Position numbers and translations under genes: made by a program. Of a stretch of DNA of 64,000 nucleotides, positions 10,905 to 23,700 are shown one piece after another. Each line of letters starts with the position of its first letter. The first letter of the stretch is position 1. The notes under the pieces are model-generated. The model was not told the origin of the DNA and did no database searches. It saw only the letters and a list, made by a program, of their open reading frames with translations. The DNA is from Eucommia ulmoides (Eukaryota; Streptophyta; Magnoliopsida; Garryales; Eucommiaceae): assembly GCA_016647705.1 (NCBI GenBank), contig JAENRU010000170.1, positions 682,001 to 746,000 of the forward strand. The letters run 5' to 3'.

Positions 10905-12351
10905 ATCTCCACAATGCAAGAAGAGTTAGTTAAATCTGAGCGTAATAAAGTATGGTCTCTAGTTCCTAGATTGGACTTTCGTCCAGTAATTGGTACTAAA
11001 TGGGTTTTTCGTAAAAGAAAAGATAAAACTGGTATGGTAATTAGAAATAAAGCAAGATTAGTGACACAAGGCTATAATTAATAAGAGGGAATTGATTATG
11101 ATGAGACTTATACTCTTGTGGCTAGATTAGAAACTATTAGAATGTTACTCGCCTTTGCATCTTCACGTAATTTTAAATTATATCAAATGGATGTAAAGAG
11201 TGCATTCTTGAATAACTTTCTAGCAGAAGAATTTTATGTGAAACAACCCCTGAGATTTGAAAGTGAAATTTTTTCCAATCACGTGTTTAAACTTCATAAG
11301 GCTTTGTATGGGCTCAAACAAACTCCAAAAACTTGGTATGAGAGATTTAACCGGTATTTGATCAAAAATGATTTTCGAAGGGGTCTTATTGATATGACGC
11401 TATTTATTAAGCAAATTGATTCTAATATCCTATTAGTACAAATTTATGTTGATGATATTATTTTTGGATCTACTAATGAGGATCTTTGCTAAGAGTTTTC
11501 CAAGATAATGCAGGTCGAATTTGAAATGAGCATGATGGGGAAATTTATTTTTTTCCTTGGGTTGCAAATCAAGCAAAACAAAGAAGGGATTTTTATAAAT
11601 CAAGCTAAATATACCAAGGAGTTGCTGAAAATGTATGGCTTGGATGGTTCTAAAGAGTACAAAAACTCCCATGACAACAGCTACAAAGATAGACAAAGAC
11701 GATATGGGCAAAAACGTAATTGAGAAATTGTATAGAGGTATGATTGGTAGCTTTCTATATCTAACTGCTAGTAGACCTGATATTATGTATAACATTTGCT
11801 TGTATGCTAGATTTCAATCTTATCCTAAAGAATTGCATCTAACTGCGGTTAAGCGGATTTTTCAATATTTGAAAGGGACGACTGACCTAGGATTATGGTA
11901 TCCTTGAGGGAGTGACTTCAAGTTAATAAGTTACTCTGATGCTGATTTTTCTAGTTGCAAAGTCGAGCAGAAAAACACAAACGGGTCATGTCATTTTTTA
12001 AGACATGCCTTAGTTTTTTGGTCTAGCAAGAAACAAAATTCGATAGCCTTATCTACTATTGAGGCTGAATACATGGCAGCTGGTAACTGTTGTGCTTAAA
12101 TTCTATATATTAAGCAACAGTTAAATGATTTTGGAGTATGTATGGAGGAAGTCCCGATTTATTGTAATAGTAAAAGTGCTATACGTCTAAGTAAGAATCC
12201 TACACAATACTCACGAACTAAGCACATAGAGATTAGACATCATTTTATTCATGAGCATATTCAGAAAAAAAAAAGGGACATTATTATTGAGTATATTGAT
12301 ATTTTCGACCATCTTGCTGACATATTTACCAAACCTTTAGCGGAAGATTAG
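10905..12351 (+). pseudogene. SIRE reverse transcriptase and RNase H remnant
   Basis: Copia RT motifs are visible: TKWVFRKRKDK, YQMDVKSAFLN, KLHKALYGLKQ and the catalytic YVDDIIFG. RNase H follows, ending with the lineage signature HLADIFTKPLAED. The non-coding tail to 12758 contains the motif GGGGGAGAATATATG commonly seen downstream of copia pol. Fossil with several breaks. Confidence 0.85.
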
Positions 12352-12923
12352 TTTGTGAGAATTTTCTAAGGTTTAGGTATGCCTAGGCACAATGATGTAT
12401 GCCTAGAGTGATGTTTTTGGTTTTCCTTCCCCACTTTTTGAGATACCAAAGGGGGAGAATATATGTTGATGTTTATTGAATATATTTATTAAAAGAGAAT
12501 TGATTGATAAAAGAGTTAAAAATATAAAGGGAAAACCATGTTTGCGCTTAAAACGAGTTAGTTAATGTTTAGGATTTGTTCGCCTAAGCATTGCACAAAA
12601 ATAAAAGGATAACATTGTTGATATGATCATGTTATGATTTATTGAATATCTATAATTGTTTTATTGATCATATTTTGTGCTATATTTATTGAATTATCTT
12701 CATGATTATGCTTTAACGAGTTAAAAAAACCCGTTCTCGGATTTAGGGGGAGCGTGGTTGTAACACCCATAATTCTGCGAATGCATAATCATTACCTACA
12801 TTTTAAAACAGTTAGAAAATAAGGTGGTAGATTGTGTTAAATGATATTCAATTTAAACTTCTAGGGGTTAATTTGAAATTCTAAAAAATATTAATTTTGA
12901 TTTGGGTCTAAATAATATCTTAA

Positions 12924-13382
12924 GGTGGCGTTTGGTACGCGGGATTTAAGATAGGATTAGAATGACCATGGGAATTGTCATTCCATTCCTATGTTTGGTA
13001 CATAGGATTTAATCACATTCCCATTATTAAGGAATCCTTAATCCCACAAAGCATGTGATTAACCAATACCAAGATAAATTTGGTATTGGTTAATCCCAAT
13101 TATATAGGATTAGATTTTAATCAATAATTGACCAAAAAACGAGACCAAATACTAAATAAATATTTAAATTCAAATGAAATTTAATTAAATTAACTATTAT
13201 ACCGTTTGAAAATTCAATAAAATTACTATTTTACCTTTTGATGTCATTCCAATACCACATGTAATTCCTTTTGTCACCAAACATAGGAATGGTAATGACC
13301 ATTCCATTCCATTACCATACTAATTCCAATCCTATTGTTATTCTATTCCTTTTCATTCCATTCCAACGTACCAAACGCAGCG
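12924..13382. mobile_element. Harbinger-like MITE inside the T2 solo LTR
   Basis: Terminal inverted repeats GGCGTTTGGTACG and CGTACCAAACGC, flanked by TAA on both sides (12921-12923, 13383-13385). Body of 459 bp with many repeats of the ATTCCATTCC/GGAATGG type. No coding capacity. Confidence 0.8.
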
Positions 13383-14488
13383 TAAAGAAATTTAGGGGGA
13401 GATTTATGTAATTAAAATAATAATAATAACAAGTGGGGAATAAGTGATCATCCACTACCTTTATATATATATATATATATATACTCAGTCATGCATACAA
13501 CTCATCACTGGCTAAAGAAAAAACTGAGAAGACAAGAAAGGAAAAAAAAACAAAAACAAAGAAAGAAGATAGAGAGGAGCAAGTTGGGTCTGGGCCGGTA
13601 GTGTGTTTCAGTCGTGTAGGTGATCGACGAGAGTGTGCTATTCAGTCCGGTGGGTTGGGGGTTCGGGCGGTGATCGACGTGGGTGAGATTGGTCGGCTGT
13701 TGGTCGTCGGCCATCGGTGACGGAGATGGGTGGTCCGATCAGCGTCGTTGGCATGGGTTCGTCGTGGGTGTGGCTATGTATAGCCAACGGTGTGCTTCAT
13801 CGTGGGGTGGTGCGATCGAACGCTGTGGGTGTCGTCACAATTTCAGGAGAGAGAAAGGGTGGTTCGGCTGGCGATCGTGCGAGCTGTGGGTGTGTTCAAA
13901 CGCTGTTGTGCATGGGGGTAGAGGTGGAAGTGTGTGGGTTCGTTTATCTGGTGGTGCGTGTGTTCGGTTGGTGGGACGGCGAGGCTTGATCGACAGCGGT
14001 GAGACAGCAAAACAAAAAATAGAAACGCAAAACAGAAAAAGGAAAAAGGGTAGAAGAAAAAGAAAGAAAAAAAAAAAGAAAAGGAAAATTTGCACAAACC
14101 ACTTCAATAGATATAAAAATTCAATCTCGTGGCCACTGGAAAATTCCGGGAAAGGTAGAAGTTTGAACTTCTTTAATATATGTATTTAATTATTTAAATT
14201 GAAATGGCGATAGAAAATAGTGAGACCGTTCATATGAATAAATTTGATATAATAAACTTTAACGGAGTAACATTAGTTGAATAGTAATATTTCATAATAA
14301 AATACGGGGAATAAAAGATCACGGGAATTAGGGCCTGCATTTCATGGTTAGGTATTTTTTTTACATAAAATATTAATTTAGGCCCTGTCACTATTAGGTT
14401 TGCAGGCATCAGAGTACTGGTAGAGAATAGGTGGCTAAAGTCTTCGAAAATGGATCATCAGATGAGTGTACTGTCTTTTTGCCAAACC

Positions 14489-14490
<2 letters not shown>

Positions 14491-14526
<36 letters not shown>

Positions 14527-14545
14527 CTGTGTGTGTGTGTGTGTG
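14491..14545. repeat. (AT)n-(GT)n compound microsatellite
   Basis: Pure TA repeats followed by TG repeats inside the T2 solo LTR. Confidence 0.95.
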
Positions 14546-15742
14546 ATGGAAAATGGTTGTAGTTAAATTAAATGATTTCAAAATAATATGGATCAAGCAG
14601 GTTTCTAAGTGAGTTGAGAAAATGGATTTTCAAAGAATTGTGTTGGTTTCGAAAGGAAGTTGAAAATGTTTTTTTCGCTGAAATTTGGTGGTTTTAAAAG
14701 TGAGTGAAAAATACCTGATTTTTTAAAAATAAAGGGTGAAAAAAATGATTTTGGTGAAATTAGACGTTTTTTTTAAAAGAAAAATGAGAAATATGATTTT
14801 GGATTAAAATTGGTTTTGAAAATAGAGGGTGATGTTTGAGATTTGACGATGTTGATTAGACGATGTTATTGATTTGTGATTTGATGATGACGTTATTGAT
14901 TTGACGATGCTATAGTGTTTATCTGCTCCAACAGAGTGATATTATCCGCTTCGGCAGAGTGATGTTTATCTGCTTCGGCAGAGTGATGTTAGACGTTACA
15001 CTGCGCAGTGATTATCCGCTTTGGCGGAGTGATGGGTGTTTGTAGGAAGGCATATCCTACGGGTGGTACGGTACCGTTGTAACTCCCGATCATGAGGTTA
15101 AAACGATCATTATGGCTAACCAGTGTGTGTTGTGGTGGAATGGTGGTTTGAGATGTGTGTTTGAGATGTGGTTTTTACTTATATTGGATGATTTATTATT
15201 TATTATGGTGATTGGCATGATTTTATACTAGATGGATTTGGGATGGAACTTATCTATATCGCTTTATTTCACTGCTTATATACTTATGCTTGATCCATAT
15301 TTAATTGTGGTAATATTTAGAATGTATTATTATTTTAAAAATATTTTACTAAGAAGGCAGTACACTCGCAGGTACAACAATTAGGAGTCGGTCCCCTACT
15401 GGCACTAGGTAGAGTCCGGCAATGGTATAGTATGGAAATATTTTGGGAGGAGCTGTTTGAGGCGAACCTGTGAGAGCTACATTGTTGTTATACTTTTGTT
15501 GTTAGTATAATTCAAGGACGGGTGTGTCCCTAGTTAGAGATGTTGTATATGGTCAGAATTTGTGGTTGTATATTTTTGTATGCACTTTGTCGTTTACTAG
15601 TGGGTTTGACGTTAAGATGAGGTCGTGTCGACGTCACGCCGACCCCATGGTGACGGGTGTCCGGGGTGGGATGTGACAGTGGTTATATTCTTATTGTGAA
15701 GAAATTATCAAAATTAATTGTCATCATAAAAAATGGGGAGAT

Positions 15743-18139
15743 TGTTGATCCTGAAATTTTGATGGACAATTAAGTATTGATATTTTTGGTGGAACTAATG
15801 TGTTTTTGAGTGTTCCAGTTTAAAGAGTTCCATTCAAGATAATATTATGAAGTAATTATGAAGGATGCAGAGATGGACATTAAAAAGTATTGAAGATTCT
15901 GAAGATACTAGGTGAAAAAAATTTAAATCTATTTTACTCTTAATGTATCCCGATTAGGATTACAAACGATACAAAAATGATTTATATTTATGTGTATTTT
16001 AAAAGGTCCTAATATTTGTTCAAATATTTGCTCCAATGTGAAATTGAAAAAGGAAAATTGACCTACATAAGATTAGTGTTTAAAAAATGAATATTAGTGT
16101 CAATTAAATTAACCGAGAAAAGAAATCAGTTAAAGGGTTTCAAACGTCGAAGTTTGGAGTTGAAATAAATTGAGTAGTGGGTGTTCCAACAGTGATCGGT
16201 CATCTGACTACAAGGGATCGGTCAACCGATGGGTAAGGGTTGGAAAATATGGAGTCTCTGAATCGATCGGTCAACTGACCAAGAGAGATCAGTCAACCGA
16301 TGGCCGAAATGAAAACTCTCTAATCGATTGGTCAACTGGCCATTGATGATCGGTCAACCGACTAGGGCCGAAAATAGGTCCGAGGAAGCATTCTGTATCG
16401 ATCGGTCAACCGACCCATGGGGGATCGGTCAATCGACTAGGGCCGAAAATAGGTTTGAAGAAGCATCCTGTATCGATCGGTCAACCGACCCATGGGGGAT
16501 CGGTCAACCGACTAGTGTTTGAAAAATAGCATGAATACATCCTGTATCCATCGGTCAACCGATGGACAGAGGTCGGTCAACCGACTGTGTTGTTACAGTT
16601 TCGAGGATTTCGAGAAACTATTCAAAAACTAGTTGTTTTTTTAGATATCTGAGCGAGATATTGTAGAGATTTTGATATATTAATGATGTGATACACTTAT
16701 TTCATTATCCCTATAGATATGGTACACATATTTGAAGTGTTTCTTAATTTAGTACATTTAATACTTTCTATTTTCATGATTTAAGATTGAGAAATAATTT
16801 GGGGATTAAATTGAATATCTTAAAAGCCATATTTAAGTGAATTGGACCAACATTAAATGATATTGATATATGTAGTCTATATGTGCATTTAATTGTCATA
16901 TCTTGAGGAAATTAGCCGTTAGAGGGCCTATTTCAAATTAGCTCAAATAGATCTGTGTTTTTAGGGATCAATACATCACTTCCATCAAGAACTAAGTGTT
17001 CCTAAGTTTTTGAAGAGTTGTTATTTTGAGATTATATCGAGAGATCACTTGTGAGATCATTTGTGAAAAAAGTTCTTGAGTTAAAGCGTTAAATATTTTG
17101 GCGTCACCAATCTAAGCTATTTTGCAATTCAATTTACAATCTTTTGGTGTTAACCTGGTGAGATTTTTCTAAGCTTTTGATTTTTATTGTGGTTTTATAT
17201 TATTATTGTTTGTTTTGTTATAAGACCTTTGTGAAATCGTTTTTGAACTTTAAAGAGCATAAAAATTCTTTTAAAACGATTTTTGTGATTATTTGATTAC
17301 GTTCTTATTTTTGTGCAACCCACATCTATTATAATTAGATATTAAATTTCTCACGTAAAATTCTATCATTAGTAAATTCAGGATATTAATTGAGTTTAAT
17401 TGATTTAAGGTGGTAAAAGCTCCGAGTGAGAAAAAAATCATTAATTCTTTTAATTGGTGAGTTTGTGCAAATTAGATACTATTGAGAGTATCTAGTCAAG
17501 GGTAGCTTGAATTTTAATATTTTCAGGGAAAAAGATTAAGGTTTAATATTTACCTAGTAGATAAAAAAAGTTATGTTACTATTTTCCCTTGAATAGAGTT
17601 AGGTTTGATTTTTCCTGATTAGAATTAAATTTGAGTGAATTGTAATGATTCCATCCTTACCGGTTAAAAGGATACTTGGAGTGATTTGTGAGGTTTGATT
17701 TTTAGCATGGTAAAAGAATTATGTTAGCCTTTAGCCTGCAAAAAGATAAAGTTCTTCCTTAGCCTGTGAAAAGAAAATTGTAAGGGTTGATTTTGAGCCT
17801 ATGAAAAGAATTATTGTAAGAGTTTGATTCCTACTTGTTAAATGGATCAAGTGATTTAATGGGTGCGAATCTCTGTGGGACTCAGAGGATTGGATTAGCC
17901 AAGAATAGCTTGGTGAACCAGAATATATCCTTATATGCTGCATTTTTACTTTATTTATTTTTTGGTGTTTGGGTATTCACCTAGATTTAACAACACTTAT
18001 CCATTGCATTATAAAGATAATAATCGATTTAGATTAAATTGATTATTTGATTATTTAAGTGTTGAAAATATTAAAATTTGCTTACATTTTTATAACTACC
18101 CAATTCACCCCCTCTCTTGGGTAGCTCACTGGGCCCACA
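15743..18139 (+). repeat. SIRE 3' LTR (about 2.4 kb)
   Basis: Begins TGTTGATCCTGAAATTTTGATG directly after the purine tract and ends near GGGCCCACA. Its first part matches the solo LTR at 20134-21145 and its last part matches the 5' LTR remnant at 4655-5219. It carries the palindrome cluster at 16190-16600. Immediately beyond it the sequence passes into duplicated host DNA. Confidence 0.85.
16190..16600 (+). repeat. Cluster of about 12 GATCGGTCAACCGATC-like mini-palindromes
   Basis: Twelve degenerate copies of a 14-16 bp near-palindrome (ATCGGT-CA-ACCGAT) lie within about 410 bp of the SIRE 3' LTR, often in pairs separated by short spacers such as CATGGGGG. Each holds GGTCAA, the reverse complement of the W-box core TTGACC. 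Units nearest the consensus lie around 16400-16560. The related solo LTR at 20134-21145 has a more decayed version. Confidence 0.85.
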
Positions 18140-18274
18140 ATTTTCTCTCGCCAGCACCATCAAATTCGTTGACTAAGACTCTAGCTTGATGAATCTGACT
18201 TTGTCGCATGGGATTATGGCTAAGGACTTGGAAAGATGCATGCCGCCGACTTCTCTATCGGTGAAGGCAGTGGA

Positions 18275-18993
18275 TGTTAGTCAACATATGAGGCCCACTC
18301 ATTTGGTACAAATACAAAAGAAAAGGAAAGACAAAGACAACCACCTAAATTTAAGAAGGAAAATTGAGCAGCAAGATGGTAGAAGGCTAGAGAAGCAACC
18401 AGATAAACTGGTTTTTTTGCACATGAAGAAGAAGCAGGAAGGCTGGAGAATGATCCAGCAGCTCACCAAAATTGACTAAATGAGAGTCTGAGCAGTTGTT
18501 CCTTGAAGCTTCTTGATGTTTTGTGTTCAGACAAAAAACAAGGCACAAACATCTTCTATAAATAGAAGAGATGATCCATAGAGGAAGAATAATCTTCTCT
18601 GCAAATAGTAGAGAAAGAGAATGAGAGAAAACCTTCTCTGATGAGGAAAAAATACCACAGAGAAGAGGATATCAATCCAAAATGTGAGATATCAACCCAG
18701 TGAGAACTAATCTCAATGAGAGAGAGAGAGAGAGAGAGAAAGAAAAAGACTAGTGAGAGTCTTGAGAGATTTTTTTGTGAGAAAATATTCTTGGGTGTAA
18801 TTAGGTTGTGGGTTGTTAGCTTGTGAGTGTTTGTAAACACTTTGTAATTTTCCTTTATTTTAGTGAAAGATCTGGAGCAGCCTGTGGACATAGGCAGATT
18901 GGTGTCAAACCACGTAAATAGTGTGCGCACTATTTTTGTCTTTTTCGCTTCCATTTATATTTGGTTAATTAGGAATTGGCGTATTTCCCAAAA
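18275..18993 (+). repeat. Left LTR of second copia element
   Basis: Starts TGTTAGTCAACATATG; contains a TATA box TATAAATA at 18557-18564 and a (GA)n run at 18719-18740. Matches 22855-23562. Confidence 0.9.
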
Positions 18994-19121
18994 CCTGGTA
19001 TCAAGAGCTCTAGTTGTGAGTTTTGACAGTCTTCTCGAAGTTACTATTTATGTGAATAGTAAATTCATGAATAGTGAAATTTGTTCGCCCAAGTTCGACG
19101 ACAACAGTATTCTAACACTCC

Positions 19122-20133
19122 GTGGTTCATTGGAATAGTCAGAAACGATCCAGAAGAAGTCAGATTCGAGTGGAAGCGATGGTCGCAGACAAAAGAAATA
19201 TGAAACTCGAAAAGTTTAATGGAGCAAAATTTGGATTTTGGAAAATACATATAGATGATTATTTGTATCAGAAAAAACTGTATCAACCTCTCTCAAAAAC
19301 AAAACCGGAGGGTATGAAGGATGATGATTGGAATCTTCTAGATAGACAAGCCCTCAGAGTTATCCGATTGTCGTTATCCCGTAATGTTGCTTTTAACATA
19401 GCAAAGGAAAAGACCACGGCGGGTCTTATGTCAGTTCTATCCAATATATACGAGAAGCCATCTGCCTCAAATAAAGTGCACTTGATGAGGTGATTATTCA
19501 ATTTAGGGTTGATGGAAGGTAGATCGGTAGCTCAACACCTTAATGAACTCAATACAGTTACAACCCAGTTGAGTTCAGTTGGAAATGAATTTGATGAAGA
19601 AATACGAGTATTGGTACTTTTGTCTTCTCTTTAAGAAAGATAAAATGCTACCGTCACGGCTGTGAGTAGCTTGTTGGGAAACAATAAGTTGAAATTTGAT
19701 GATGTTCGTGATCTGGTTCTCAGTAAGGGGATCCGACGGAGAGAGTTAGGTAAAGAGACAATGTCTTTCGCTTTGTCTACAGAATCAAGAGGAAGAACCA
19801 GAGGGAAGGATCGCAGCAGATCGAACTACCGTAGTAGATAAAAGGACAAGAGGTCTAGATCTAGGAATCCTAGTAATTCTCAAAGATAAAAAACATTCGA
19901 GTGTTAGAACTGCGGGAAGGCCGAGAACTACATGAAACAATGTAAGAGTATACCGAAGGATCAGGAGGTGAAGACAAAGGTAAATGTCACTTCCACATCT
20001 AGAGGAAATGATGCGTTAATATGTTCCTTGGAAAATAAGGAAGAGTCTTGGGTGTTAGTTGGAGCATCGTTTCACGCTACTTTACAAAAAGAACTCACCG
20101 AGAAGTATATTCTCGAGAACCTTGAAAGGTATA
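19122..20133 (+). pseudogene. Second copia element: gag and start of protease
   Basis: UBN2-type gag from about 19122 (EKFNGAKFGFWK), a CCHC-like knuckle region near 19900-19945 and a protease-like word WVLVGASFHATL just before the inserted SIRE solo LTR. Broken fossil. Confidence 0.75.
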
Positions 20134-21145
20134 TGTTGATCCTAAAATTTTGATGAACAATTAAATGTTGATATTTTTGGTGGAACTAACGATTTTATTG
20201 AGTGTTTCAGTTTATAAGTTCCAATGAAGATATTATCATGAAGAAGTTGAAATGGATGCTAAATACTAAAGAGACTGACAAAGATGATGGATACTAAGAG
20301 TTTGAAGAAATTGAAGAACCCAGGGAAAACAACTCAGGTTAAATTTTTACTCTTAATGATTCCCCATTAGGATCACACACGACACAATTTTTTTTTTTAT
20401 TACAAATATGTGTGTTTTTTATAAGATCCTAATTAGTTAAATTATTTGCTTTTATGGGTAATTGAAAAAGAAAAATTGATAATTAATTAAAATTAAATTT
20501 AAGAATTTAGTGGAGCTAACTGAGAAAAGAAATCGATTAAAGGGACGAAAACGTTGAAGAAAATTAATTAAAATCTAATTGAGAGAAGTGTTCCAGAAAT
20601 GGTTAGTCGACTGATAAGTCAACCTGAGATTATAAGTCTAACTCTCTGGATCATTCGGTCGATAGGTGAGTCAACTTATGGAACTCTCTGAATCGTTCAG
20701 TCGACAGGTAAGTCGACCTGTGCTTAGAGGATAAACTCTCTGGATCATTAGGTCGACAGGTAGGTCGACTTGTGAAAGTCTCTGTATTGTTCGGTCTACA
20801 GATAAAGGTTAGGCGGTCGACCGATGGGCGAATAGTTTTTGGCTTGGGCTACGTACTGAATTAGGCGGTTGACCGGTGGGTGCGACTCTCCGTGGGGTTC
20901 GGGGGACTGGATTAGCCAAGAGTAGCTTGGTGAACCAGTATAAATTTCTGTGTGCTACATTAATTATATTGTTTATATTTTGTTATTTGGGTATACATCT
21001 AGTTGATAACATATAATCCGCTGCTATAAAAGATAATAATTAATTTTAGGATAATATTAATTGTTTGATTTTTAAGTGTTATATTCTAATAATTTTTAAT
21101 ACTACCCAATTCATCTCCCCTCTTGGGTAGCTAACTGGGCCAACA
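20134..21145 (+). mobile_element. SIRE-family solo LTR nested in second copia element
   Basis: Starts TGTTGATCCTAAAATTTTGATG and ends GGGCCAACA, flanked by GTATA (20129-20133) and ATATA (21146-21150), a 5-bp target duplication with one change. It is shorter than the LTR at 15743-18139 by over 1 kb because the middle is missing. The protease reading of the host copia element is interrupted exactly here. Confidence 0.88.
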
Positions 21146-21150
21146 ATATA

Positions 21151-22430
21151 TCTTGGTGATGACCAACCTTGTGATGTTGTTGGTAAAGGTGTAGTGAAGA
21201 TTAAGTTGAACGGGTCTTTATGGGAGCTGAAAGATGTCAGACATATTCTTGACCTGAGAAAGAACTTAATCTCAGTAGGGCAGTTGGCTAGCGAAGGCTA
21301 CTCCACGTTCTTCCATGGTGATGATTGGAAGATTTCAAAGGGCAGAATGACAGTTGCTTGAAGAAAGAAGAGTGGTACTCTCTATATAACAACAAAGGCA
21401 TGCTGTTCAATTGCAGTTGCAACAGAAAACGAAAATCCCAATATGTGGCACGGGAGACTTGACCACATGAGTTAAAAAGGGATGAAGATTATGCAATCGA
21501 AGGGAAAACTTCCAGGTTTACAGTCAGTGGAGATAAACATGTGTGAAGATTGCATTATTGGAAAGCAAAATAAAGTAAGCTTTCAAACAAGTGGCAGAAC
21601 CGAAAGAAGGATAGACTGGAGCTCGTTCACTCTAATGTTTGGGGACCAACGACCATCCATCCATTGGTGGAAAACACTACTTCATGACTTTTATCGACGA
21701 TCACTCTCAGAAAGTTTGGGTTTACTTTCTAAAGCACAAGTCCAAAATGTTTGAGGCTTTCAGGAAATGGAAAGCTATGGCTGAAAATAAGACATGTCTG
21801 AAAATCAAAAAGCTCAAAGCTGACAATGGTGGTGAATTTGAAAACACTAGATTCAAGAAGTTTTGCTATGAGCATGGGATTAGAATGGAAATAACTATGC
21901 CAGATACACCTCAACACAATTGCATAGCTGAGCTTATGAACTGAACGTTAACAGAAAAAACCAGAAGCATTCGTATACAGTTAGGTTTATTGAAGCAGTG
22001 CTTGGCAGAAATAGTCAACACAACAGCTTACTTGATCAACCGAGGTCCATCAGTTCCATTAAAGCATAGAATACCAAATGAGGTATGGAGCGGAAAAGAG
22101 GTAAAACTCTCATACCTAAAAGTTTTTGATTGCGTAACATATGTGCACATTAGTGATCAAGGCAGGAATAAGCTTGATCCTAAATCCAAGAAATGCACCT
22201 TCCTTGGCTATGGCGAGGATGAGTTTGGCTACCGTATTTGGGATAACAAAAACAAGAAGGTGATCCGCAACAGAGATGTGATTTTCAACGAAAGAGTGAC
22301 GTACAAGAACAGGCATAAAATAGACGCCAATGACTCAAAACAAAATGGGCCAGTATACGCAGATGCAGATGATATCCCAGATTATCTTGTGACGGAGCAG
22401 ATAGTAGCATATCCTTAGCTAGAGGAACAT
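21151..22430 (+). pseudogene. Second copia element: protease end and integrase
   Basis: Recognisable copia segments: LKDVRHILDLRKNLISVGQL, a GAG-pre-integrase zinc region (CEDCIIGKQNKVSF), integrase core (HYFMTFIDDHSQKVWVYFL, KKLKADNGGEFEN) and the C-terminal FDCVTYVHISDQGRNKLDPK. Fossil with several breaks. Confidence 0.8.
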
Positions 22431-22854
22431 GTGGAATAGAGTAGTGTGCAATAGTCTGACACACCGCAGCCTCATACTCCAGCTCCTGTATTGAGAAGGT
22501 CTTCTCGCTCTCATGTGCCTAACAGGAGATACATGAACTATCTGTTGCCGATTGATGGCGGTGAGCCTGAATGCTATGATGAAGCACGTCAGGCTGGAAA
22601 AGCTAGCAAGTGGGAGCTTGCTATGAAAGACGATATGAAGTCTCTGATCTCAAACCAGACACGGGAACTAGCTGAGTTACCCATAGAGAAAAAGGCCCTT
22701 CACAAAAAATAGGTGTACCGTGTGAAAGAGGAATATGATGATTCCAAGAGATACAAAGTCCAATTAGTTGTCAAAGAATAACGACAACAAGAAAAGAACT
22801 GCTGTATTGATCGAGGTGTTAAGACCAATTGAAATCAGTCTTTAAGTGAGAGAT

Positions 22855-23562
22855 TGTTAGTAAATATAGGAGGCCTACTCATTTGGTACAAAGACAAAAG
22901 AAAAAGAAAGACAAAGACAACCACCTAAATTTCAGAAGGAAAATTGAGCAGGAAGATGGTAGAAGGCTGGAGAAGCAATTAGATGAACTGGTTGTCTGCA
23001 CATGAAGAAGAAGCAGGAACGCTGGAGAATGATCTAGCAGCTCACCAAAATTGACTAAAGGAGAGGCTGCGCAGTTGTTCCTTGAAGCTTCTTGATGTTT
23101 TGTGTTCAGACAGAAAACATGGCACAATTATTCTCTATAAATAGAGGAGATGATTCATAGAGGAAGAATAACCTCCTCCGCTAATAGTAGAGAAATGGAA
23201 TTAGAGAAAATCTTCTCTGATGAGGAAGAAATACCACAGAGAAGAGGATATCAACCCAAAATGTGAGATATCAACCCAGTGACAAATAATCTCAATGACA
23301 GAGAGAGAGAGAGAGAGATAGACAGATAAAGAGAGAAAAAAAGACTAGTGAGAGTCTTGAGAGAATTTTTGTGAGAAAAAAATTCTTGGGTATAATTGGG
23401 TTGTGGGTTGTTAGCTTGTGAGTGTTTGTAAACACTTTGTAATTTCCCTTTATTTTAATGAAAGATCTACAGCATCCCGAACCACATAAATAGTGTGCGT
23501 ACTATTTTTGTTCTTTTCGCTTCCATGTATATCTGGTTAATTGGGAATTAGCATTCCCAACA
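22855..23562 (+). repeat. Right LTR of second copia element
   Basis: Starts TGTTAGTAAATATAGG, TATA box TATAAATA at 23136-23143, (GA)n at 23301-23318, ends CCCAACA. Confidence 0.9.
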
Positions 23563-23700
23563 GTGGACCCATAATGGACCATTCCTTGGCGTTGGTCTAG
23601 GCTTTTGCACAGGCTCTCATCTCTGTTGCCATAATCCGGTAGAGACAACTGGGAATTGTTTTCGGGGACGAAACATTCTAGAAAAATCATGATAGTCGGT

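Larger units (their letters stand above)
12759..15678 (+). mobile_element. Solo LTR, family T2, with perfect TSD
   Basis: It begins TGTAACACCC and ends GGGATGTGACA, and is flanked by GTGGT on both sides (12754-12758, 15679-15683), a perfect 5-bp target duplication. About 2.9 kb with no internal coding domain, so it is a solo LTR left by recombination. A second copy in opposite orientation, also with a perfect duplication, is at 48293-51116. It holds a MITE, a GC-rich purine/pyrimidine block (13500-14100), TATA-rich tracts and short GATGTTATCTGCTTCGGC-like repeats near 14920-15030. The orientation is set by analogy; gypsy membership is inferred from the TGTAACACCC end. Confidence 0.85.
4655..18139 (+). 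mobile_element. SIRE-lineage Ty1/copia element, broken, with several insertions
   Basis: A fossil copia element in plus orientation. Order: truncated 5' LTR, primer-site-like ACATCAGAGCTGG near 5222, gag, protease, integrase, reverse transcriptase, RNase H, purine tract AAAAAATGGGGAGA before the 3' LTR. Protein words such as HLDLFGS, CDACQLVKQSRSSFKKK and IFTKPLAED are typical of the SIRE/Maximus lineage. The coding region carries many breaks (well over five), so it is not a working element. It hosts a gypsy-type LTR remnant, a MITE and a solo LTR. Left end is truncated, so no target duplication can be read. Confidence 0.88.
18275..23562 (+). mobile_element. Second Ty1/copia element (Ivana-like?), internally deleted
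   Basis: Flanked by perfect GTGGA duplications (18270-18274, 23563-23567) with LTRs 18275-18993 and 22855-23562. A primer-site-like CTGGTATCAAGAGC follows the left LTR. Gag (19122-20150), protease and integrase (21151-22420) are recognisable; most of the reverse transcriptase and all of RNase H are absent, so it is a deletion derivative. The gag words EKFNGAKFGFWKIHIDDYL and SNIYEKPSASNKVHLMR fit an Ivana/Oryco-type element, which I hold loosely. The LTRs differ at about one base in ten over the first 230 positions, so the insertion is old. Several breaks. Confidence 0.85.
18182..23700 (-). pseudogene. Duplicated exon-1 remnant of the F-box/DUF295 gene (copy A), split by a copia element
   Basis: Bases 18182-18274 and 23563-23700 together resemble 37489-37700, the first exon of the F-box gene, in the same orientation (for example GCATGCCGCCGA, GTGAAGGC-GTGGA, TTTTCGGGGACGAA). 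By eye roughly one base in eight differs. Only the 5' half of exon 1 is present; the F-box and DUF295 exons are missing, so no working product is possible. The copia element 18275-23562 interrupts it, with target duplication GTGGA on both sides. The left end is lost near the SIRE 3' LTR. Confidence 0.8.

Noticed and set aside
13683-14189. Gly/Trp-rich frame of 168 codons
   Set aside because: Lies in the GC-rich block of the T2 solo LTR, has no family and overlaps frames on both strands.
16190-16600. CRISPR-like array
   Set aside because: The units are degenerate, the spacers vary and are themselves partly repeated, and the host is a plant; it is part of an LTR.
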